From the NCBI GenBank assembly GCA_009827205.1, contig WUAK01000220.1, positions 1 to 5,083 on the forward strand: a stretch of DNA of 5,083 nucleotides. Reading direction: 5' to 3'. The notes under the pieces are model-generated. The model searched no databases. It was given only the letters and a program-made list of their open reading frames with translations, and was not told the DNA's origin. Positions 1 through 5,083 of this stretch are shown piece after piece. Position 1 is the stretch's first letter, and every line of letters starts with the position of its first letter. Position numbers and translations under genes: made by a program. Source of the DNA: Phycisphaeraceae bacterium (lineage in GTDB: Bacteria > Planctomycetota > Phycisphaerae > Phycisphaerales > UBA1924).

Positions 1-432
1 GAGGCCAAGCCCGCCGATAAGCACGGCTGGTGGTGGGCGGTGGGACGACGCAAGAACGCCGTCGCCCACGTCCGCATGAAGCTCGCCTCTGAGGGCTCTG
101 GTTCCGTCAAGATCCAGAAGACCCAGAAGAAGTTCAAGACCGTTGACGAGTACTTCAGCGAGACCCAGGACCGCACCGACTGCCTCGCACCACTCAAGGT
201 CACGGGCACCGACGGCACGATGGAAATCGTCGTCCGCGCCCACGGGGGAGGCCACACCGGACAGGCACAGGCCATCCGCCTCGGCATCGCCCGCGCTCTC
301 CGCGACTACGACCCCACGCTCGAAGACAAGCTCCGCGAGCACGGCTTCCTGACAGTGGACGACCGCCGCGTCGAACGCAAGAAGTACGGCCAGCCTGGTG
401 CTCGCAAGCGCTTCCAGTTCTCGAAGCGATAA
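1..432 (+). CDS. rpsI: 30S ribosomal protein S9 (uS9), 5'-truncated by window edge
   Basis: This is the C-terminal 143 residues of small-subunit ribosomal protein S9, a 30S head protein whose basic C-terminal tail reaches the P-site tRNA. The frame is open from base 1. The GTG at 40 is an internal valine in the conserved GRRK block (WWWAVGRRKNAVAHV), so the true start lies upstream. Other family signatures are CLAPLKVTG, the glycine-rich HGGGHTGQAQAIRLGIARAL, and the tail VERKKYGQPGARKRFQFSKR ending in the near-universal SKR. The visible part already exceeds a typical S9 of about 130 residues, so there is an N-terminal extension, which I recall as common in planctomycetes. One small oddity is AVGRRK where GTGRRK is usual. 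The usual upstream partner rplM (L13) would be outside the window. The gene is followed by hairpins and an intrinsic terminator, so it is the last gene of its operon. Confidence 0.97.
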   Translation, partial: EAKPADKHGWWWAVGRRKNAVAHVRMKLASEGSGSVKIQKTQKKFKTVDEYFSETQDRTDCLAPLKVTGTDGTMEIVVRAHGGGHTGQAQAIRLGIARALRDYDPTLEDKLREHGFLTVDDRRVERKKYGQPGARKRFQFSKR

Positions 433-443
433 ACGGATCCGGA

Positions 444-473
444 CCCTGCCCAGACTCTTGTCTGGAAACAGGG
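444..473 (+). other. Stem-loop just after the rpsI stop
   Basis: An inner 6-bp stem (CCAGAC at 450-455 with GTCTGG at 460-465, loop TCTT) is stacked on an outer 5-bp stem (CCCTG at 444-448 with CAGGG at 469-473). They are separated by a small asymmetric internal loop (C449 against three A). No T-run follows, so it is not an intrinsic terminator alone. It may protect the 3' end of the rpsI mRNA, which is inference. Confidence 0.5.
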
Positions 474-488
474 CAAAGGCCCGCCGGG

Positions 489-513
489 GTGCGCTCCACC
501 GCGCCCGGCGCAC
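489..513 (+). other. Second hairpin in the rpsI 3' region
   Basis: GTGCGC (489-494) pairs perfectly with GCGCAC (508-513) around a GC-rich loop. No T-run follows. With the hairpins at 444-473 and 526-554 it makes three consecutive stem-loops between rpsI and the next gene. Chance is possible for a 6-bp repeat in GC-rich DNA. Confidence 0.3.
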
Positions 514-525
514 ATCGTTCTCTCG

Positions 526-561
526 CCGAACGCCCGTTTGTGACGGGCGTTCGGTCGTTTT
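526..561 (+). terminator. Intrinsic terminator downstream of rpsI
   Basis: A perfect 12-bp stem (left arm 526-537, right arm 543-554, core CGAACGCCCGT/ACGGGCGTTCG) closes a 5-nt loop TTGTG and is followed by TCGTTTT (555-561). The stem is strong but the T-tract is short. It ends transcription of the ribosomal protein operon before the DciA-like gene. Confidence 0.85.
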
Positions 562-655
562 GGGACCAGTCACGCCCCATACCGCGTGCAGACGACTCGC
601 ATTGATGTACACTCAACGGGTAGCGGGAGCCCGACTGACTGATGCGTACACCACT

Positions 656-660
656 GGAGA
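656..660 (+). promoter_or_regulatory. Ribosome binding site deciding the dciA start
   Basis: GGAGA lies 6 nt before the ATG at 667. It favours that ATG over the ATG at 642, which has no comparable motif, and over the out-of-frame ATG at 663, which would be only 2 nt from the motif. Confidence 0.65.
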
Positions 661-666
661 TCATGG

Positions 667-1101
667 ATGGACAGCGATCGTCGCGCCGCTCGGGATCGGA
701 TGACGCCGGCGGTCCGCAGGCTCGAACTCTTACGCGCCAGAAGGACAAGCCAAGGCAGGGACACATCACTCGCCCCGACCATGGCGGGCCTGCGCAGACA
801 CCTGGAGAAACAGGCAAGCCAGACCGACCCGCTCCGCCAGACGTTCGACAACCTCGTGCCGACCGAACTGGCAAGCAGGTGCAAAATCAGGCTCGACAAG
901 GGCGTGCTCAGAGTGGGCGTCGCGGACAGCTCGATCCGCTACGCACTCGACCGTTTGCTACGCGCGGGCATCCGAGATCAGATCATCAGGCAGTCGCAGA
1001 TCCCGATCCGGGACATCAAACTCGAAGCCAAGACTTCGCGGCCTCGGCGGGCTGGAGGCCGGGCTTCGACGACCCGCAGCACGAACGACAGATCATCCTG
1101 A
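667..1101 (+). CDS. dciA: DUF721/DciA-like protein (replicative helicase accessory)
   Basis: The product is 144 residues. Residues about 54-119 match the DUF721/DciA pattern: a helical start (DPLRQTFDNLVPTELASRC), a beta segment with the family-like L.KGVLRVGVADSS, a helix (RYALDRLLRAGIRDQII), and a closing strand (IPIRDIKL). DciA is the ancestral bacterial helper that loads or operates the DnaB replicative helicase. The N-terminal 50 residues are basic and low in complexity. The start is the ATG at 667 with GGAGA 6 nt upstream. Residues 120-144 (AKTSRPRRAGGRASTTRSTNDRSS) look poorly protein-like, and here the other frame has better codon character, so the true C-terminus is uncertain. The stop TGA overlaps the presumed CTG start of the next gene. 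The assignment rests on pattern recall, since the conserved tryptophans of classical DciA are replaced (F60, I90 region). Confidence 0.65.
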   Translation: MDSDRRAARDRMTPAVRRLELLRARRTSQGRDTSLAPTMAGLRRHLEKQASQTDPLRQTFDNLVPTELASRCKIRLDKGVLRVGVADSSIRYALDRLLRAGIRDQIIRQSQIPIRDIKLEAKTSRPRRAGGRASTTRSTNDRSS

Positions 1102-1523
1102 CGCTCGAATCGACACACGCCATCTGCCCGCGCTGCTCGTTCGACCTCATCGGCCAAGAACGCCCGGACTGCCCCGAGTGCGCCTGGGTCATCGACCCAG
1201 CCAAACTTATCTTCCCAGATGCGCCACCGAACCCCAGCTACCGCCCGATGCTCGCCGGCGCGATATCGCTGCACTGGCTTGCGATGATTCTCGCGTGTAT
1301 CGCGGTCCCGTCTTCACTCGCGCTCGGCACGCTCCTGCTCGTGACCACGTTCTTTGTGCAGATCGTGACCTGCTGGCGCTACCTTGTTGTCGCAGACAAC
1401 CCCCGCGCGTGGCAGAGTCTTGACGCGATCAAGCGGCGTCCCCACTGGTACGCAGCCTTCTCTTCTCTGGTGTTCGGTGTTGCTAGTGTTGTCGGGGCAT
1501 TCCTGCTTCTTGTGCTTACGTAA
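1098..1523 (+). CDS. Zinc-ribbon membrane protein, probable non-canonical CTG start
   Basis: From a CTG at 1098 the frame gives 141 residues. A zinc ribbon comes first (C10-P-R-C13 ... C25-P-E-C28, in CPRCSFDL...CPECAW), then a proline-rich linker. Three hydrophobic segments follow (about 51-70, 74-98 and 118-140), so the protein should sit in the inner membrane with the zinc ribbon at its N-terminus. Short proteins of this build are common in planctomycetes, mostly of unknown function. No ATG, GTG or TTG occurs in frame from 963 to the ATG at 1248, which lies beyond the ribbon. The CTG overlaps the previous stop as CTGA, which would suit translational coupling. Alternatives are an ATC start at 1092 or 1095, a frameshift joining it to the upstream gene, or a sequence error. 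The same frame is open back to an ATG at 642, but that upstream part shadows the DciA-like gene. The C-terminal 90 residues are secure; the start is not. Confidence 0.7.
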   Translation: MTLESTHAICPRCSFDLIGQERPDCPECAWVIDPAKLIFPDAPPNPSYRPMLAGAISLHWLAMILACIAVPSSLALGTLLLVTTFFVQIVTCWRYLVVADNPRAWQSLDAIKRRPHWYAAFSSLVFGVASVVGAFLLLVLT

Positions 1524-1540
1524 TAATATAATATAGAATA

Positions 1541-2638
1541 CTATAATGATTCTGGGTCCTTGGTGTTGACTCGGGGCCAGGGCAGTTTCTCTTTGTCGCG
1601 ACTGACCCGTATCAGGGCCCGAAGTGTCCGGTGGTCCATTGGGTAATCGACCTGCTGCCAGGAGGGCGCCTCGTCAAGATGCCGCAGCGATTCGGAGGAA
1701 ATGTCTTTCTCAGAATAATTCAGAATCATTATATCTTTTTTGATAGTCTGAGAATCTTCTTTTCCTTGTTCGCGTTTTGAAATCCACACAAGCTTCTCAT
1801 TGAAGGGGACCCAGATCCATTTCATGGGCCAGAACTCGATGTTGTTTCGAACTTTGTACAGATACGTATCCTTGCTTGGGTTTGGATCGTTCTCGTCGAC
1901 CCTACGGCCTTCTACAAAGTCCATTCGTGCTGCGCAAACGAGGAATGATTGCATTAGCTTGCGGTACTCAAACTGGATGTCGTGCAGCCAGGCAAAGATC
2001 CGGCGGAAGCGGATGTGCCTGTCGCGGAGTGTTGATGAGGCGTTTTCGCCAGGATCGGTTTTGATAAAGTTCATGATGCCTTCGCTGATCGATCCATCAC
2101 TCGGGATGCAGTAAAAGAACTGGACATCTTTCATCGCCTTCTCGACCACTGACCGAAGGATGACAGCGTGCTGCGATTCGAGCGGGGGCTGCATGCACAC
2201 GAGCGTGTGTTTGCTGCCGGGGTTGAGGCGGTTGATTACAGACCTTGTACGGGCAACGTACTGGTCGGAACTTTCGATCCGCGGCCCGCGCGCGCTTTCC
2301 AGGAGATTGCAGATTCCCTCGATCGCCGTCACGAGCTGTTCGTTGAGCACTTTCAGGCGGGCTGGGGTGTAATCGGGCTCGCTGGCGGTGGCGATCGACT
2401 TGAACCTGCTGTAGTACGGATACAGAGCCTTGGGCGACCCGTCGCCGCGCTTGGAGGGGGTGTGCCCCAATGCTTTCGGGAGTTCTAAATCTGATATTCC
2501 AAGCTTCTCGACGCGCCGGAAGACCGCACTGGCTCGTTCCCATCGCTCTCTAAAGCTCTCTCTATTTTCTTGCTCTACCTCGGCCTCACTCTTTGCGTGA
2601 GCCGGGGTTACGTCGTTGTGTTGGTCGTCGTGTGGCAT
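1541..2638 (-). CDS. Unrecognised protein, putative N-terminal helix-turn-helix
   Basis: The product is 365 residues and I cannot name its family. Residues 1-35 are charged and probably flexible. Residues about 43-82 (VEKLGISDLELPKALGHTP...YYSRFK) followed by TPARLKVLNEQLVTAIEGI (91-109) resemble a lambda-repressor-type helix-turn-helix with supporting helices. After a linker, SKHTLVCMQPPLESQHAVILRSVVEKAMKDVQFFYCIPSD (142-181) reads as strand-helix-strand. It weakly recalls the phospholipase-D-like or Rossmann-like sensor halves of some HTH proteins, but no HKD motif is visible. Residues 260-288 look like beta strands (YLYKV, KWIWVPF, KLVWIS). No signal peptide or membrane helix is seen, so it is likely cytoplasmic. 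The start at 2638 is chosen because AAGAGG lies 7 nt upstream; a TTG at 2701 would add 21 residues of unlikely sequence. Base composition is low for the window (1741-1800 is 38% GC; 4021-4080 is 73%), suggesting horizontal acquisition. It converges on the zinc-ribbon gene with 17 bp between. Confidence 0.8.
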   Translation of the reverse strand: MPHDDQHNDVTPAHAKSEAEVEQENRESFRERWERASAVFRRVEKLGISDLELPKALGHTPSKRGDGSPKALYPYYSRFKSIATASEPDYTPARLKVLNEQLVTAIEGICNLLESARGPRIESSDQYVARTRSVINRLNPGSKHTLVCMQPPLESQHAVILRSVVEKAMKDVQFFYCIPSDGSISEGIMNFIKTDPGENASSTLRDRHIRFRRIFAWLHDIQFEYRKLMQSFLVCAARMDFVEGRRVDENDPNPSKDTYLYKVRNNIEFWPMKWIWVPFNEKLVWISKREQGKEDSQTIKKDIMILNYSEKDISSESLRHLDEAPSWQQVDYPMDHRTLRALIRVSRDKEKLPWPRVNTKDPESL

Positions 2639-2645
2639 TCGGTTG

Positions 2646-2651
2646 CCTCTT
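2646..2651 (-). promoter_or_regulatory. Ribosome binding site deciding the 2638 start
   Basis: On the minus strand AAGAGG stands 7 nt before the ATG at 2638. No comparable motif precedes the TTG at 2701, so the shorter protein is preferred. Confidence 0.6.
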
Positions 2652-2722
2652 ACTCCCTCAGATCGTCCATCCACAGATGGTATCGCGAGCCGCGACGACA
2701 AAATCGCAGCCAGCGAAAGCTC

Positions 2723-2751
2723 ATTTTGTTAAGAAGGGTAAAAATCGACAA
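2723..2751 (-). promoter_or_regulatory. Possible sigma-70-like promoter for the minus-strand gene
   Basis: Reading the minus strand, TTGTCG (2751-2746) and CAAAAT (2728-2723) are separated by exactly 17 nt. Each matches the consensus at 4 of 6 positions, within an AT-rich stretch (2701-2760 is 37% GC). Transcription would begin near 2716, leaving a leader of about 78 nt to the ATG at 2638. Confidence 0.35.
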
Positions 2752-2789
2752 TTTTGTGATTTCTCGCTTTTGATCTGAGAAAATTACAC

Positions 2790-2795
2790 TATTCT
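2790..2795 (+). promoter_or_regulatory. Possible -10 element for the pseudopilin gene
   Basis: TATTCT matches TATAAT at 4 of 6 positions and lies about 40 nt upstream of the ATG at 2836. A -35 is unclear: TTGATC is only 14 nt upstream, and a weaker TTTTGA is at 16 nt. The region 2702-2835 is a divergent, AT-rich intergenic segment that should carry promoters for both neighbours. Confidence 0.25.
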
Positions 2796-2821
2796 TCTGG
2801 TCGAGATTCGCTGCCTTTTAT

Positions 2822-2827
2822 AGGAGG
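2822..2827 (+). promoter_or_regulatory. Consensus Shine-Dalgarno for the pseudopilin gene
   Basis: A perfect AGGAGG sits 8 nt before the ATG at 2836. It is the strongest ribosome binding site in the window and supports that start and efficient translation. Confidence 0.85.
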
Positions 2828-2835
2828 AATACGCG

Positions 2836-3264
2836 ATGAATAGTGCGTTTACTCTCATCGAGCTGTTGGTGTCCATCGCGATTATCGCGTTGCTCATCGG
2901 GATCCTGCTGCCCGTCCTCGTGTGGGATTGGGCTCGCACCAAGCCTGTGCCCGCGCCGACAGGCGCTCGAGCCGGGGAGGTGGAGCACCCACTGAAGAAT
3001 CCCCAGGTCACTACAGCGACTCCTCAGGATGCAGACCCGGCCCCGCTCACGGGTATCAAGGGTTACATCGCGAGTGTTCTCGAAGAAAAAGGTGTGGGTT
3101 TCCACTCTGACAAGTACGCTCGCTATGGCAATATGGATGATGGAACATGGCCTTGCTGGCCTGAGATCATCATGCGGAATGAGCGAGTGTCTACGCCGCC
3201 ACCAATCAAGGGCAAGTTCCCCACGAACTCGGGCGGGGCTTCTCCGCTCAAACAGTCTGCGTAG
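2836..3264 (+). CDS. Short type II/IV pseudopilin-like protein
   Basis: The product is 142 residues. It opens with MNSA followed by FTLIELLVSIAIIALLIGILLPVL (5-28), the prepilin N-terminal cleavage and methylation motif. Cleavage by a PilD-type peptidase would fall between A4 and F5; the conserved glutamate is at mature position 5 (E9), followed by one membrane helix. The mature domain would be exported and anchored in the inner membrane or a pseudopilus. Planctomycetes carry many such proteins, often much longer. This one has a proline-rich linker (36-70) and a small unfamiliar domain (LTGIKGYIASVLEEKGVGFHSDKYARYGNMDDGTWPCWPEII, 71-112). Oddities are a leader without a positive charge, and WDWARTK in place of the usual alanine/arginine-rich stretch after the helix. 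There are no pilus assembly genes nearby. It is likely a monocistronic unit with its own terminator. Whether the short length is natural or a degenerate remnant cannot be told here. Confidence 0.82.
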   Translation: MNSAFTLIELLVSIAIIALLIGILLPVLVWDWARTKPVPAPTGARAGEVEHPLKNPQVTTATPQDADPAPLTGIKGYIASVLEEKGVGFHSDKYARYGNMDDGTWPCWPEIIMRNERVSTPPPIKGKFPTNSGGASPLKQSA

Positions 3265-3292
3265 CAGGCAGGCGAAACCCATGAAAACAACC

Positions 3293-3326
3293 GCGGATGT
3301 CCATCGGGGCATCCGCTTTCATTTTT
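3293..3326 (+). terminator. Intrinsic terminator between convergent genes
   Basis: A 10-bp stem (3293-3302 with 3307-3316, GCGGATG/CATCCGC core, one G-U pair) closes the tetraloop ATCG and is followed by TTTCATTTTT (3317-3326). It terminates the pseudopilin gene. On the opposite strand the hairpin is followed by GTTGTTTT, so it may also serve the convergent gene ending at 3354. Confidence 0.88.
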
Positions 3327-3353
3327 GTCAGGCACTCATTCGCTCAGCACCAG

Positions 3354-3620
3354 TCACAACACCCACGCCAGCACAAACACAATCAGCACCAGTACCCCGA
3401 CGATCGTCCAGAGCGAGGCGCCCTCTTTCGCATCGCCGATCCACTCGCCGCAGGCCGGGCACTGGGCTGTGTCGTCGTAGATCTCCGAACTGCAGGACGG
3501 GCACCGGCGCATCGCGCGGTCGAGCCTGCGCAGATCCTCCCCCGAGGGCCCCTCGGGGTGCAGCTCGTCATCGACCGAGCCCAGGTACTCGTCCTCGTAT
3601 GGCTCGTCGTGGTACGCCAC
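3354..3620 (-). CDS. Small zinc-ribbon protein with one C-terminal membrane helix
   Basis: The product is 88 residues. Residues 1-35 are acidic (MAYHDEPYEDEYLGSVDDEL). A zinc ribbon follows (C40-P-S-C43 ... C54-P-A-C57, in RRCPSCSSEIYDDTAQCPACGEWIGD), and then a single hydrophobic helix at the very end (69-88, LWTIVGVLVLIVFVLAWVL). This suggests a tail-anchored inner-membrane protein with a cytoplasmic zinc ribbon. The family is recognisable as a planctomycete type but has no known function. The start is a GTG at 3620; an in-frame TAG lies two codons upstream, so no earlier start is possible, and no good Shine-Dalgarno is seen. The gene is divergent from the lipoprotein gene (64 bp apart) and convergent with the pseudopilin gene. 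Confidence 0.82.
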   Translation of the reverse strand: MAYHDEPYEDEYLGSVDDELHPEGPSGEDLRRLDRAMRRCPSCSSEIYDDTAQCPACGEWIGDAKEGASLWTIVGVLVLIVFVLAWVL

Positions 3621-3631
3621 GCCCTAAAGAT

Positions 3632-3645
3632 AGCAGAACGCTGCT
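3632..3645. repeat. Small inverted repeat in the divergent gap
   Basis: AGCAG-AACG-CTGCT is a perfect 5-bp inverted repeat in the 64-bp gap between the divergent zinc-ribbon gene and the lipoprotein gene. It could be an operator half-site pair or chance. No convincing promoter elements for either gene are visible in this gap. Confidence 0.25.
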
Positions 3646-3684
3646 GGCGCACCCCAGGGCGGCTTTGGTGTGTAGGCTTGTGCC

Positions 3685-4908
3685 ATGAAGAACCTTCGAC
3701 GCACCATCGGCGCCGCCGCCCTCATCACCCTCGCAGGTTGCAGCCAGCCCAGATCGGGCGGCTCGTTCTACACAGATAACCCGAACCCGGGCACCGAGGG
3801 CTTCGTTCCCCTCTTTACGCCTCTCTCGACGGGTACCAAGGCCGTCCCCGAGCGGGTCGCCGCGTTCGATGGCTTCCAGACCGTGGGCATCGCCATCACA
3901 CCCGACGGCAGGCTCTTCCTCTCAAGCCCGCGCTGGCACGGCAACCACGGCGACAGCGTCGTCGAAGTCCGCACGGGCACCTTCAACCCGCCCATCGCCT
4001 ATCCAACCGAGGCCTGGAACAGCTGGCGCCCCGGCGTCCGCCCAGAACGCGCCTGGGTCTGCGTGCAGGCGCTCTACAACGACGACCAGGGCCGACTCTG
4101 GGTCCTCGACCCGGGCGCACCGAACTTCGGAACCCCCGTCCCGAACGCAGCCAAACTGATCCGATTCGATCCGGACCGTGACCGCGTCACCGCCTCGTTC
4201 ATCTTCAACAACTCGATCGCACCCGACGGCTCCTACCTGAACGATGTCCGCATCGACACCAACGACGGCTTCGCGTTCATCACAGACTCGGGCCTCGGCG
4301 CAATTGTCGCGGTTGACCTCACGACAGGCAACGCCGGCCGATTCCTCGAAGAGCACATGTCCACCAAGGCAGACACTTCACTCGAACTCATCATCGGTGG
4401 CGAGCGTTGGGTCGACGAGAACGGGTACACCCCGGCTGTCCACTCCGACGGCATCGCCCTCTCGCCAGAGGGCGACTACATCTACTACCAGGCGCTCACG
4501 GGCAGAACACTCTACCGCGTCCCGACCGCGCCAATGAAGTCAGCACTCAGGCCCGAAGGCGACTGGCCAGCGCAATATCGAGGCCTGACGCTCGTCGACG
4601 ACATGGGCGAGTTCGTCGAGGAGTTGGGCGAGACTTTCGTAACCGACGCGATGGCCATGGACGACAACGGCGTGCTCTACTTCACCGCGCTCGAGCGGGA
4701 CGCGATCACCGCGAGACTGCCCTCGGGCGAACTCACGCAGGTCACCGCCGACACACGGATCAGCTGGCCCGATAGCTTCGCGATCCACGGCGGCCGCCTC
4801 TACTTCACAAACGCCCGCATCCACGAGACAGGCTTCGGCAGGCCAGAGGGCCCATTCGCACAGGGCCCATACGGCGTCTTCCGGGTGCCGCTGATCGACC
4901 CGGATTGA
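3685..4908 (+). CDS. Lipoprotein of the major royal jelly protein / yellow family
   Basis: The product is 407 residues. It begins with a lipoprotein signal: positive MKNLRR, a hydrophobic core, and the lipobox LAGC with the lipidated cysteine at position 19. Serine follows, so outer-membrane or periplasmic anchoring is expected if Lol-type sorting rules apply. The rest matches the MRJP/yellow beta-propeller: TVGIAITPDGRLFLSSPRW (66-84), AWNSWRP (110-116), VCVQALYNDDQGRLWVLDPG (125-144), AKLIRFD (156-162), SYLNDVRID...FAFITDSGLGAIVAVDL (183-212), HSDGIALSPEGDYIYYQALTGRTLYRVPT (253-281), TDAMAMDDNGVLYFTALERDAI (320-341), and a final strand set near 364-376. Repeated DxxGxLY/W turns mark propeller blades. 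Insect members include royal jelly and cuticle pigmentation proteins; the role of bacterial members, and any substrate here, is unknown. GC content is high, as expected of a resident gene. The Shine-Dalgarno before the ATG is weak (AGG at 3676-3678). Confidence 0.92.
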   Translation: MKNLRRTIGAAALITLAGCSQPRSGGSFYTDNPNPGTEGFVPLFTPLSTGTKAVPERVAAFDGFQTVGIAITPDGRLFLSSPRWHGNHGDSVVEVRTGTFNPPIAYPTEAWNSWRPGVRPERAWVCVQALYNDDQGRLWVLDPGAPNFGTPVPNAAKLIRFDPDRDRVTASFIFNNSIAPDGSYLNDVRIDTNDGFAFITDSGLGAIVAVDLTTGNAGRFLEEHMSTKADTSLELIIGGERWVDENGYTPAVHSDGIALSPEGDYIYYQALTGRTLYRVPTAPMKSALRPEGDWPAQYRGLTLVDDMGEFVEELGETFVTDAMAMDDNGVLYFTALERDAITARLPSGELTQVTADTRISWPDSFAIHGGRLYFTNARIHETGFGRPEGPFAQGPYGVFRVPLIDPD

Positions 4909-5066
4909 TCCGAGAGCCAACAGGACCCACCAACCTCCCAGCTACCGGAGTGACGGGTGGTTATTCCGACGCTGTGCGCTCCATGAACGCGAATTGAGGC
5001 AGACGTTTCTTGTTCCTGACCGGACCCTGTGATAACTTCGCGTACGTGGGTGCCGACAGGTCTGGC
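4909..5066. other. Intergenic region with a weak hairpin
   Basis: No coding signal is seen. CCACC (4927-4931) can pair with GGTGG (4956-4960) around CTCC (4935-4938) and GGAG (4947-4950), followed by TTATT. This is an imperfect structure that could be a weak terminator for the lipoprotein gene. Confidence 0.3.
5010..5036 (+). promoter_or_regulatory. Possible extended -10 promoter for the next gene
   Basis: TGTGATAAC (5028-5036) fits an extended -10 (TGn plus GATAAC, 4 of 6). TTGTTC at 5010-5015 could be a -35, but the 15-nt spacing is short. Initiation near 5043 would leave about 24 nt before the ATG at 5067. Confidence 0.35.
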
Positions 5067-5083
5067 ATGAAGACTTTGACTAT
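5067..5083 (+). CDS. Probable start of a further gene, cut by the window edge
   Basis: ATG AAG ACT TTG ACT gives MKTLT, which would suit the start of a signal peptide. ACAGG (5056-5060) lies 6 nt upstream as a possible ribosome binding site, and a promoter-like sequence precedes it. Only 17 bases are visible, so neither the gene nor its product can be confirmed. Confidence 0.4.

Noticed and set aside
200..874. Long open frame on the minus strand across rpsI and the DciA-like gene
   Set aside because: It overlaps conserved rpsI and the terminator on the other strand, its composition is rich in arginine, serine and glycine, and it shows no recognisable motif.
642..1097. Upstream extension of the zinc-ribbon frame to an ATG at 642, giving a 293-residue protein
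   Set aside because: Most of this part is an arginine, glutamine and proline-rich shadow of the DciA-like gene, which has recognisable family sequence and a ribosome binding site. Only the last 20 or so codons look possibly coding.
1521..1550. AT-rich hairpin (TATAG-AATA-CTATA) between the convergent genes as a terminator
   Set aside because: The stem is only five A/T-rich pairs without a T-run, too weak to call. It is noted only as an AT-rich boundary.
2639..2701. TTG start at 2701 for the minus-strand gene
   Set aside because: It lacks a ribosome binding site, whereas the ATG at 2638 has AAGAGG at good spacing.
1524..2835. Mobile element carrying the low-GC gene
   Set aside because: No transposase, integrase, terminal inverted repeats or convincing flanking direct repeats were found. 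Composition alone does not define an element.
3281..3330. ATG AAA ACA start-like sequence after the pseudopilin gene
   Set aside because: It runs straight into the terminator hairpin, has no ribosome binding site, and matches only the shadow frame.
3029..3688. Plus-strand frame of 219 residues overlapping the pseudopilin, terminator and small zinc-ribbon gene
   Set aside because: It runs through a strong terminator and becomes an arginine/proline-rich antisense shadow of the zinc-ribbon protein.

Overview
The window looks like a piece of a GC-rich planctomycete chromosome, probably Phycisphaerae-like. This is inferred from three things: the lineage-style ribosomal protein S9, a pseudopilin N-terminus of the FTLIELLVSIAIIALLIGILLPVL type, and small proteins that join a CPxC...CPxC zinc ribbon to membrane helices. 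No rRNA, tRNA, CRISPR array, transposase or integrase was seen.

Layout. Positions 1-432 hold the 3' part of rpsI (ribosomal protein S9), whose 5' end lies outside the window. A structured 3' region follows, with three hairpins. The last one (526-561) is a good intrinsic terminator. At 667-1101 is a DUF721/DciA-like gene, whose family assists the replicative DnaB helicase. Its stop codon overlaps the probable start of a zinc-ribbon membrane protein (about 1098-1523) that has no ATG, GTG or TTG in a sensible place. The exact arrangement of this junction is unsettled. On the minus strand, 1541-2638 encodes a 365-residue protein I do not recognise. It has a putative N-terminal helix-turn-helix and is visibly less GC-rich than its surroundings. 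An AT-rich divergent promoter region (2639-2835) separates it from a short pseudopilin-like gene (2836-3264) that has a perfect AGGAGG ribosome binding site. A strong hairpin terminator (3293-3326) lies between that gene and a convergent small zinc-ribbon/one-TM protein (3354-3620, minus). Finally, 3685-4908 encodes a lipoprotein of the major royal jelly protein/yellow family, followed by an intergenic stretch and the first codons of a probable further gene (5067 onward).

How the genes relate. rpsI and the DciA-like gene are separate transcription units, because a terminator lies between them. The DciA-like gene and the zinc-ribbon gene appear translationally coupled. The remaining genes are single units in alternating orientation and do not form an obvious pathway. 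The most distinctive content is the lower-GC orphan regulator-like gene and the unusual dciA/zinc-ribbon junction. I see no clear evidence of a new multi-gene system.
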